DNA of 64,000 nt from Streptomyces sp. YIM 121038 (GTDB taxonomy: Bacteria > Actinomycetota > Actinomycetes > Streptomycetales > Streptomycetaceae): NCBI RefSeq assembly GCF_006088715.1, contig NZ_CP030771.1, positions 7,562,001-7,626,000 of the forward strand, written 5' to 3'. Positions 58,505 to 64,000 of this stretch are shown in pieces (within the stretch, counting starts at the first letter, position 1; each line of letters opens with the position of its first letter). The notes under the pieces were generated by a model that worked only from the letters and a program-made list of their open reading frames with translations, was not told the origin of the DNA and made no database searches. Made by a program: the position numbers and the translations under genes.

Positions 58505-60475
58505 CTAGTTCCTCGGGCGCACGCGGTCCATGGGCAGCCAGGCGACGGTGTCCGGTGTCACAGCGGAGCGGCCGGCCCGCCGCCCGTCGGGGTCGGCCAC
58601 CGAGGCGAGTTCGTCCACCTCCGCGTCGGTCAGGGCGCGCTTGAAGACCCGTACCTCGTCGATGGCTCCGGCGAAGTGGGCCCGGCTGTCGACGCGCTGC
58701 CCGATGTGCACGCCGAACGGCGAGTTGCGGCTGACCGTGCCCGGCACGTCGGGCCGGGACAGCTCGGTGTCGTCCACGAACAGCGTGAGCTCCCCGTCGC
58801 CGCGCCGCAGCACGGCGTGGTGCCACGCGCCGTCGTTGTACGCGCCCTGGGTGCTCAAGGAGGCCGAGCGGGGCGGCGTACCGCCGTCACGGGTGGTGAT
58901 CAGGCCGGTGACGCGGCCCGCCGCGGGTTCGCCGCGCAGCCACACCTGGGGTTGGTTCGTGCCGACGCCGCCCATCCACAGCAGCGGCTGCTCCCCGCTG
59001 GTGGCGGAGTAGCGGAACCACAGGGACAGGGTGAAGTCGCCCGACCCCAAGGGGAGTTGGGGACGGAAGCGGAGGCGTACCGCGTCGTCGGTGCCGTCGA
59101 AGGCGAGCGCGTCGCCCGTGACGCCGTCGGTGGGGCGCGCGCCGCCGAGCACCGCGGCGCCGGGCGCGCCGGGAGCCCAGTCGCTCGTGTGCGGGTCGGG
59201 GCCGCGCCGCGGCTTCAGCCAGTCCTCGGTGAAGCGCGCGAAGCGGATCTCGTCGCGGGCGTCGACCGGGCCGCCCTCGTACATCAGGCCCACGTGGTCG
59301 GCGTCGGCGCGCACCATGTCCGAGTAGCCGGACCAGTCGGTGGTGACGACGGTGCCGCGGTCGAAGCTGTCCCAGGTGCGCCCGCCGTCGTAGGAGGACC
59401 GGACGGTCATGGTGCGGCGCCGGTCCGGGTCGCCCGGGCAGGCGAGCAGGAGCCGGTCGCCGAGCCGCAGCGTCGAGCCCTGCACCTGGGGCGTGTACAG
59501 GTCCGGCTGGGGGCGGAAGGGCGCGATGAAGCTGTCGCCGCCGTCGCGGCTGACGGTGTGGGAGCGGTGCCCGAGGTCGGTGCCGTCCTGTTCGCGCCCG
59601 CTGACGTAGATGGAGCCGTCCTGGCGCTCGGTGACGGTCATCTCCGACGGCTTCTGCCGGAACGTGCCGTCGGCGGCGTCGACGGGATACGAGTCGGTGG
59701 CGCCGACGCGCCACCGCTCGCCGCCGTCGTCGCTGACGATGAGCGCGGCGTGGTTGGCGGTGACCCGGCTGCCGTTCCACGTCTCGGCGTTCACGGTGAA
59801 GACGAGGCGGCCCTTGTGGCGGCCGCGGGTCAGCTGCAGGCCGTGCACGGGCCCGGTCGCGTACCAGGAGTTCCAGCTGGCGGGCAGGATCTCCTTGCTC
59901 AGGTCCCGCGGCGCCGACCAGGTCACGCCGTCGTCGTCGCTGTACTGGAGGTGCGGGGTGCGGTCGCACGGCACCTCGCAGTTCTTGCCGTCCGTGCGTC
60001 CCGTGTTGTACGTCTCCGCGAGGACGACGCGGCCCGTGTCCCGGTCCACGATCGGCGTCGGGTTGCCGTGGGTGTTCCCGGCGCCCTCGTTGATGACCTG
60101 CATGGGCCCCCAGGTGCGGCCGCCGTCGTGGGACCGCTTGAGGACGAGGTCGATGTCGCCCGCGTCGCTGCAGTCGTTGACGCGGCCCTCGGCGAAGGCG
60201 AGCAGCGTGCCCTTGGTCGTCTTCACCACGGCCGGTATACGGAAGCAGGTGTACCCGGGATCCTGGGAAGCCTTGAAGAGGACCTGCTGCTCGAAGGACG
60301 GCAGCGCCCGGTCACCGGCCGCGGCCGAGCCGCTCAGCGCCGACGGCAGGGCGAGCGCGGTGAGGGTGGCCGTGGTCAGCGCGGCGACGGCGCGCCGGGG
60401 CGGGCGGCGGCGGGCAGGGGGTGCGGCGAGGTCGAGCCGGGGAGGTCTGGGGCGTGCGCGGTGTCTCAGGGGCAT
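58505..60475 (-). CDS. Secreted sialidase with C-terminal LamG-like domain
   Basis: 656 residues. A signal peptide (AVAALTTATLTALALPSALSGSAAA) leads to the sialidase domain. The Arg-triad start is YTCFRIPAVVKT with FAEGRVNDCSD, then five Asp boxes (SHDGGRTW, SDDDGVTW, SDDGGERW, SRDGGDSF, SYDGGRTW), and YNTGRTDG and SEMTV regions. From about residue 460 a concanavalin/LamG-type domain follows (FTLSLWFRYS, AWHHAVLRRGDGELTLFVDD). It cleaves terminal sialic acids. ATG at 60475 is preferred over 60499 because GAAGGG lies 7 nt upstream. It overlies a palindromic operator region and is transcribed with the DUF4185-type gene. Confidence 0.92.
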   Translation of the reverse strand: MPLRHRARPRPPRLDLAAPPARRRPPRRAVAALTTATLTALALPSALSGSAAAGDRALPSFEQQVLFKASQDPGYTCFRIPAVVKTTKGTLLAFAEGRVNDCSDAGDIDLVLKRSHDGGRTWGPMQVINEGAGNTHGNPTPIVDRDTGRVVLAETYNTGRTDGKNCEVPCDRTPHLQYSDDDGVTWSAPRDLSKEILPASWNSWYATGPVHGLQLTRGRHKGRLVFTVNAETWNGSRVTANHAALIVSDDGGERWRVGATDSYPVDAADGTFRQKPSEMTVTERQDGSIYVSGREQDGTDLGHRSHTVSRDGGDSFIAPFRPQPDLYTPQVQGSTLRLGDRLLLACPGDPDRRRTMTVRSSYDGGRTWDSFDRGTVVTTDWSGYSDMVRADADHVGLMYEGGPVDARDEIRFARFTEDWLKPRRGPDPHTSDWAPGAPGAAVLGGARPTDGVTGDALAFDGTDDAVRLRFRPQLPLGSGDFTLSLWFRYSATSGEQPLLWMGGVGTNQPQVWLRGEPAAGRVTGLITTRDGGTPPRSASLSTQGAYNDGAWHHAVLRRGDGELTLFVDDTELSRPDVPGTVSRNSPFGVHIGQRVDSRAHFAGAIDEVRVFKRALTDAEVDELASVADPDGRRAGRSAVTPDTVAWLPMDRVRPRN

Positions 60476-60513
60476 ACGGCGGCCCTTCGTAGTGACCATA
60501 TCGACCGGACATA

Positions 60514-60530
60514 TGGACATCCCATGTCCA
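60514..60530. promoter_or_regulatory. Palindromic operator upstream of the sialidase gene
   Basis: TGGACAT-CCC-ATGTCCA has perfect 7-bp arms and is AT-rich against the local background. CATATG and CATATC elements lie beside it. It sits 39-55 bp upstream of the sialidase start, positioned like a repressor site. Confidence 0.5.
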
Positions 60531-60671
60531 AGGTGCGGGGCGCCGACGCTACTTGGGCCGCTGGGGCCGCACAAGAACCGTGCGTGTAGCTGAAGCCATA
60601 CGGGCGAGCGGGTCCGGAATCAACCCTCCTAACGGGTGAGAATGCCGCCGGAGCGACCACCCTGTTGGCCG

Positions 60672-61595
60672 CTACGGGACGAGGACGACCTTGCCGAGAT
60701 TGGCGCGGGACTCGATGGCCTCGTGCGCTTCGGCCGCCTTCTCCAGGGGGAACGCGGCGTGCACGGCGGGCCGCAGCGCGCCCGCCGCGAACAGCCGCCA
60801 CAGCTCCCGGCGCCACGCCTCGTAGGTGTCCGGACGGCCCCGGGCGATGAGCGCCATCTGAAATCCCGTCACGGACTTGGCGCCGACGAGCAGGTCGTAC
60901 GCCCGCACGGTGCCGCCGCCCGAGCTGTAGGCGACGAGGCGGCCGAAGGGGTTGAGCGCGGCCAGGGCCGGGGCGAGCAGGTCGCCGCCCACCGCGTCCA
61001 GGCAGTAGTCGACGGGCTCGCCCCAGCTCTCCCGGTCGTACGTGACCACTTCGGTGGCGCCCAGGGAGCGCACGAAGCCGGCCTTGGCGGGGTCCGACAC
61101 GGCGCCCACGACCCGCCCGGCGCCGCCGAGCGCGGCCAGCTGCACCGCCAGATGGCCCACGCCGCTGGCCGCCCCCGTGATCAGCGCGGCCTCGCCGGGC
61201 GCGGGCCGCGCCGCCTGGAGCGCGCCGTAGGCGACCAGGCCGCTGCGGACCAGGGCCACCGCGTCGGTCGCGCTCGCTCCGTCCGGCACGGGGGAGGCCA
61301 TGGCGGTGTGCAGCAGGGCGTAGTCGGCGTAGCCGTGCCCGAAGGTCAGGCCGGTGACGCGGTCGCCGGGCGCGAAGCCGGTGACGCCCGGGCCGAGCCC
61401 GGCCACCTCGCCCGCGATCTCGCCGCCGAGCGGTATCGGCTCGGGGGACTCGCGCACCTTGCGCACGACGGGCAGCGTCACGCCGGCCGCCGCGACGCGC
61501 ACGAGCAGCTCGCCGGGGCCCGGTGCGGGCACGGGCGCCTCTTCGAGCCGCAGGACGTCCGGGCCTCCGCTGTGGTCGTACCGAACGCGACGCAT
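60672..61595 (-). CDS. Zinc-independent quinone oxidoreductase (MDR family)
   Basis: 307 residues of the medium-chain dehydrogenase/reductase superfamily, quinone oxidoreductase branch. The start VRYDHSGGPDVLRLEEAPVPAPGPGELLVRVAAAGV and the NADPH-binding AALITGAASGVGHLAVQLAALGGA (with A-x-x-G-x-x-G-like turn) are clear, and the structural zinc cysteines are missing. It reduces quinones or enones with NADPH. ATG at 61595 has a GAGGAGG SD. It is divergent from a MarR-type gene, with two identical-architecture operators between them, so MarR likely represses it. Confidence 0.9.
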   Translation of the reverse strand: MRRVRYDHSGGPDVLRLEEAPVPAPGPGELLVRVAAAGVTLPVVRKVRESPEPIPLGGEIAGEVAGLGPGVTGFAPGDRVTGLTFGHGYADYALLHTAMASPVPDGASATDAVALVRSGLVAYGALQAARPAPGEAALITGAASGVGHLAVQLAALGGAGRVVGAVSDPAKAGFVRSLGATEVVTYDRESWGEPVDYCLDAVGGDLLAPALAALNPFGRLVAYSSGGGTVRAYDLLVGAKSVTGFQMALIARGRPDTYEAWRRELWRLFAAGALRPAVHAAFPLEKAAEAHEAIESRANLGKVVLVP

Positions 61596-61617
61596 GTGTG
61601 CCTCCTCGGGGCGGAAC

Positions 61618-61664
61618 CGTTGGTGGGTCCAACGATATCCCTCTTTTCGTTGGGAAGTCCAACG
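61618..61664. promoter_or_regulatory. Two MarR-type operators, CGTTGG-N5-CCAACG
   Basis: Perfect copies at 61618-61634 and 61648-61664, with centres 30 bp apart, lie in the 90-bp gap between the divergent oxidoreductase and MarR genes. The 17-bp palindrome and the three-turn spacing are typical of MarR-family sites. Confidence 0.75.
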
Positions 61665-61685
61665 GTTCTTCGGTACGCTCCTCCC

Positions 61686-62138
61686 ATGCCCGAGACCCCG
61701 CCCGCCCCCTCCACCATCCGCACCCTGCCCAGCTGGCTGCTCGGCCGCGCCGCCGCCCGCGGCCGCGCCCTGGTCGCCGACGCCCTCGCGGCCGAGGGCC
61801 TGCGGATGTGGCACCACGTGGTCCTGTCCGCCGTCGCCGACCTCGGCCCCGTCGCCCAGGCGGAGCTGGGCCGCAGCGTGTCGCTCGACCCCAAGGACAT
61901 GGTCGGCGTCCTCAACGACCTCCAGGACGCGGGCCTGGTCGACCGCACGCCCGACCCCAAGGACCGCCGCAAGAACGCCGTGACGATCACGGACGAGGGC
62001 CGCCGCACGGTCCAGCGCTGCGCCCGCGCGGCCCGACGGGCCAACGCCGACCTCCTGGCGCCCCTGTCGGAGGAGGAGCGCACGCGCTTCGCGGAGATGC
62101 TGACGCGGGTGGCGGCGGTGGACGCGCCGGACGCGTGA
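61686..62138 (+). CDS. MarR-family regulator
   Basis: 150 residues. The winged helix is MWHHVVLSAVADLGPVAQAELGRSVSLDPKDMVGVLNDLQDAGLVDRTPDPKDRRKNAVTITDEGRRTV, with the DxRxK wing of MarR proteins. Flanking helices form the dimer domain. It should bind the two CGTTGG-N5-CCAACG sites directly upstream and control itself and the divergent quinone oxidoreductase, perhaps in response to a phenolic or electrophile. ATG at 61686 is the clear start although the SD is weak (GCTCCTCCC is the best purine-poor context), so the message may be leaderless. Confidence 0.9.
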   Translation: MPETPPAPSTIRTLPSWLLGRAAARGRALVADALAAEGLRMWHHVVLSAVADLGPVAQAELGRSVSLDPKDMVGVLNDLQDAGLVDRTPDPKDRRKNAVTITDEGRRTVQRCARAARRANADLLAPLSEEERTRFAEMLTRVAAVDAPDA

Positions 62139-62161
62139 CGCCGAGCCGCGCAGCGGACGCA

Positions 62162-62270
62162 CCGGCGCGTGAGGGCGAGCGCGAACCGGCAGATGTCAAG
62201 CCCGTCCGGCGTTTGAGGACGAGCCGCGAAGCGGCAAGGGGTCAAGCCGGTCCGGCGTTTGAGGGCGAGC
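62162..62270. repeat. Array of the Streptomyces dispersed intergenic repeat
   Basis: Two good copies of a 29-bp unit (TCAAGCC-N3-CCGGCGTTTGAGG-CGAGC type) lie at 62196-62224 and 62242-62270, with a partial copy near 62162-62180. They occupy the gap between the MarR and fdhD genes. This sequence is widespread between genes in Streptomyces chromosomes. Confidence 0.75.
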
Positions 62271-62333
62271 GCGCGGCGCGATGGCCCCGCCGCGAGCGGG
62301 GCGAGGCCGGCCGGGGGGCGCCCCGGGCCCCGC

Positions 62334-63185
62334 CTAGCCCTGGTCGGCCATGGCCTGCAAGGCCACCCGGTGCTCGCCCGCGTACACGTTCATGGAGGCG
62401 CCGCGCAGGAAGCCCACCAGCGTGAGCCCCGTCTCGGCCGCGAGGTCGACGGCGAGCGCCGAGGGCGCCGAGACGGCCGCGAGCACGGGGATGCCCGCCA
62501 TCACGGCCTTCTGCGCCAGCTCGAAGGAGGCGCGGCCCGACACGAGCAGGACCGTGCGGGACAGCGGCAGGCGGCCGTTCTGCAGGGCCCGCCCCACCAG
62601 CTTGTCGACGGCGTTGTGGCGCCCCACGTCCTCGCGTACGTCGAGCAGCTCGCCGTCCTCGGAGAACAGCGCGGCCGCGTGCAGGCCGCCGGTCCGGTCG
62701 AAGACGCGCTGGGCCGCGCGCAGCCGTTCGGGCAGGCCCGCGAGCAGCGCGGGGGTGAGCCGCAGCGGGTCGGGGCCGTCGTCGACGGCCCAGCGGGCCG
62801 TCGTGCGGACCGCGTCCAGGCTGGCCTTGCCGCACAGGCCGCACGACGAGGTGGTGTACACGTTCCGTTCGAGGGTGATGTCCGGGATGACGACGCCGGG
62901 CGCGGTCGACACGTCCACCACGTTGTACGTGTTCGAGCCGTCCTGGGTGGCGCCCGCGCAGTACACGATGTTCCGCAGCTCGTCCGCCGCGCCGAGGACG
63001 CCCTCGCTGACGAGGAAGCCCGCGGCGAGCGCGAAGTCGTCGCCCGGCGTGCGCATGGTGATGGCGAGCGGCCTGCCGTTGAGGCGGATCTCCATCGGCT
63101 CCTCGGCGACGAGCGTGTCGGGCCGCTCGCTGACCGCGCCGTCGCGGATGCGGAGGACGCGGCGGCGCTCCGTGACTCGTCCCAT
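62334..63185 (-). CDS. fdhD: Formate dehydrogenase accessory sulfurtransferase FdhD
   Basis: 283 residues of the FdhD family, which passes sulfur from IscS-type desulfurases to the molybdenum cofactor of formate dehydrogenases. The reactive CxxC is in TTSSCGLCGKASLDAV. RTPGDDFALAAGFLVSEGVL, GGLHAAALFSEDGELLDVREDVGRHNAVDKLVGRAL, and SGRASFELAQKAVMAGIPVLAAVSAPSALAVDLAAETGLTLVGFLRG are conserved. ATG at 63185 is the start. Directly upstream lies a 37-codon remnant of the Fe-S protein that normally precedes it, so its enzyme partner must be encoded elsewhere or is lost. Confidence 0.93.
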   Translation of the reverse strand: MGRVTERRRVLRIRDGAVSERPDTLVAEEPMEIRLNGRPLAITMRTPGDDFALAAGFLVSEGVLGAADELRNIVYCAGATQDGSNTYNVVDVSTAPGVVIPDITLERNVYTTSSCGLCGKASLDAVRTTARWAVDDGPDPLRLTPALLAGLPERLRAAQRVFDRTGGLHAAALFSEDGELLDVREDVGRHNAVDKLVGRALQNGRLPLSRTVLLVSGRASFELAQKAVMAGIPVLAAVSAPSALAVDLAAETGLTLVGFLRGASMNVYAGEHRVALQAMADQG

Positions 63186-63190
63186 GTCGA

Positions 63191-63304
63191 TCAGTCCCGG
63201 TTCTGTCCGTGCTGGTGGCCGGAGCGGCCCTTGACGCAGAGGCTGCCGTGGGGCACCGGGCCGCCGTGCGGCGAGGTGACCTTCACGATCTCATTGTCCT
63301 GCAC
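63191..63304 (-). pseudogene. C-terminal remnant of a formate-dehydrogenase-type 2Fe-2S/4Fe-4S protein
   Basis: The frame encodes 37 residues beginning VQDNEIVKVTSPHGGPV and ending GHQHGQNRD. This is the conserved C-terminus of the NuoG/FdhA-like Fe-S protein found beside fdhD in Streptomyces (normally ...VQDNEIVKVTSPHDNPVTHGNLC, GRFGYQHVQNRD). The rest of the gene, with its Cys-rich cluster motifs, is gone. Stop to fdhD ATG is 5 nt. Substitutions (GG for DN, G for V) show drift. Its 5' neighbour frame matches another truncated gene. Confidence 0.65.
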
Positions 63305-63402
63305 GCGCGGCGTACGGCGGACCGCTCGACGGGGAGGTCCGGCTCGCGGCGGCGGCCGAGCGTCGCGCCGATCGCTCCGGCGCCCAGGACGGGGACTCTC
63401 AC
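63283..63402 (-). pseudogene. N-terminal remnant resembling ketopantoate reductase (PanE/ApbA)
   Basis: A GTG at 63402 opens a frame VRVPVLGAGAIGATLGRRR that matches the NAD(P)-binding start of ketopantoate reductase-like proteins (RxxVLGAGAIG). After about 18 residues the sequence becomes unrelated and stops at 63283. A GGAG site precedes it. It is probably a fragment joined to the Fe-S remnant by deletion. A chance resemblance to the Rossmann motif is possible. Confidence 0.45.
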
Positions 63403-63535
63403 GAGGGGCGCTCCGTTCGGTCGAATCGTTCCGAGGGCCTGTCGCGAAGGCCTCGGGGCCACGCGGCTTCGGACCCCGCGCTTCGGACCCCGCGCCTCGG
63501 GTCGCGCGGCCTCGGATCGCACGGCGGGGAGTGGA

Positions 63536-63551
63536 ATACTGTCTACAGTAT
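63536..63551. promoter_or_regulatory. Perfect palindrome ATACTGT-CT-ACAGTAT (GntR-type operator)
   Basis: A 16-bp perfect inverted repeat with 7-bp arms, AT-rich in a very GC-rich surrounding. The core GT-CT-AC matches FadR/FCD-type GntR sites. It lies about 100 bp upstream of the antiporter gene. Confidence 0.6.
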
Positions 63552-63653
63552 GGAAGTTAGGGCGGCAAGGGGCGCGCGCGACATCGCATACCGTCGACGA
63601 ATCCCGGCCCGCCCCCTTCCCAACGGCCCGCCGGATTCCTACCGTTCGGGATC

Positions 63654-64000
63654 ATGAGGCCCCCCGTCGCACCTCCCGGCTGGAGCCGGTGGCTCGTGCC
63701 GCCCGCCGCCCTGTCGGTGCACCTCTCCATCGGCCAGGCCTACGCCTGGAGCGTCTTCAAGCCGCCCCTGGAGTCCGCGCTCGACCTCAGCGGCACCCAG
63801 AGCGCGCTGCCCTTCCAGCTCGGCATCGTCATGCTGGGCCTGTCCGCCGCGTTCGGCGGCACGCTCGTGGAGCGCAACGGCCCGCGCTGGGCGATGTCCG
63901 TCGCGCTCGTCTGCTTCTCCTCCGGCTTCCTGCTCGCCGCGCTCGGCGCCGCGAGCAGGCAGTACTGGCTCGTCGTCCTCGGCTACGGCTTCGTCGGCGG
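63654..64000 (+). CDS. OFA-family MFS transporter (oxalate/formate antiporter type), 3' end cut
   Basis: About 115 residues visible. WSRWLVPPAALSVHLSIGQAYAWSVFKPPLESALDLSG is the classic OFA-family N-terminus with the first membrane helix and its GQAYAWSVF motif. A second helix (LGIVMLGLSAAFGG), an R-N-G-P-R loop between helices 2 and 3, and a third and fourth helix follow. It likely exchanges oxalate, formate or another monocarboxylate. ATG at 63654 is the start, without a strong SD. It is next to fdhD and a formate-related remnant and downstream of a GntR-type palindrome. Confidence 0.85.
   Translation, partial: MRPPVAPPGWSRWLVPPAALSVHLSIGQAYAWSVFKPPLESALDLSGTQSALPFQLGIVMLGLSAAFGGTLVERNGPRWAMSVALVCFSSGFLLAALGAASRQYWLVVLGYGFVG

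Overview
The window is high-GC actinobacterial DNA. Dense genes with G/C at third codon positions, frequent GTG starts, ATGA/GTGA stop-start overlaps, purine-rich Shine-Dalgarno (SD) sites and a known Streptomyces dispersed repeat all point to Streptomyces or a close relative. It is mostly ordinary chromosome: no rRNA, tRNA, CRISPR array, insertion sequence or integrase was seen.

Left part (1-13.2 kb): the end of a gas vesicle operon (gvpL-gvpS-gvpK), a small hydrophobic ORF, a methyltransferase, a PAP2-diacylglycerol kinase fusion, an ABC-F protein, an AraC regulator and a DinB-like protein. A stress neighbourhood follows: a CBS protein with a SigB-like promoter, a TPP-dependent pyruvate oxidase-like enzyme, a SigB/F-family sigma factor, and divergent PAS-GAF and GAF-ANTAR regulators.

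Middle (13.2-35 kb): a secreted protein; a PLP-fold protein with no lysine, overlapping a metallo-beta-lactamase; a DedA/metallo-beta-lactamase pair; a resolvase-like domain protein; a holin/phosphodiesterase fusion; an amino acid permease; a DUF6345 protein with a His/Cys pair; a large subtilase; OsmC; a stand-alone dnaK with an HspR-like operator; and an MmyB-type regulator divergent from an ADP-ribosylglycohydrolase, followed by pterin dehydratase and methyltransferase genes.

Two gene blocks stand out. Positions 35345-42914 form a tightly overlapping four-gene operon: Trypco1, trypsin-VMAP, MoxR-type AAA+, and a vWA-like/NB-ARC/TPR giant. It looks like a vWA-MoxR-VMAP NTP-dependent conflict (defence or cell-suicide) system whose sensor is fused to the vWA component. 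Positions 44070-50517 encode pqqABCDE running without a break into a secreted GH105-type hydrolase, a secreted polysaccharide lyase and a secreted PQQ-dependent sugar dehydrogenase. This suggests cofactor supply coupled to polysaccharide breakdown and sugar oxidation outside the cell.

Right part (50.5-64 kb): an acyl-CoA synthetase, an MFS exporter with a tandem-AsnC regulator, a LysR/bile-acid-symporter-like pair, a DUF4185/DUF5005-like protein and a sialidase, an oxidoreductase/MarR pair with two identical-architecture operators, and a formate/oxalate corner. That corner holds fdhD, a decayed fragment of a formate-dehydrogenase-associated iron-sulfur protein, a perfect palindromic operator and the start of an OFA-family antiporter.

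Short in-frame tandem duplications (9, 15, 18, 27 and 45 bp) recur inside at least eight unrelated genes.
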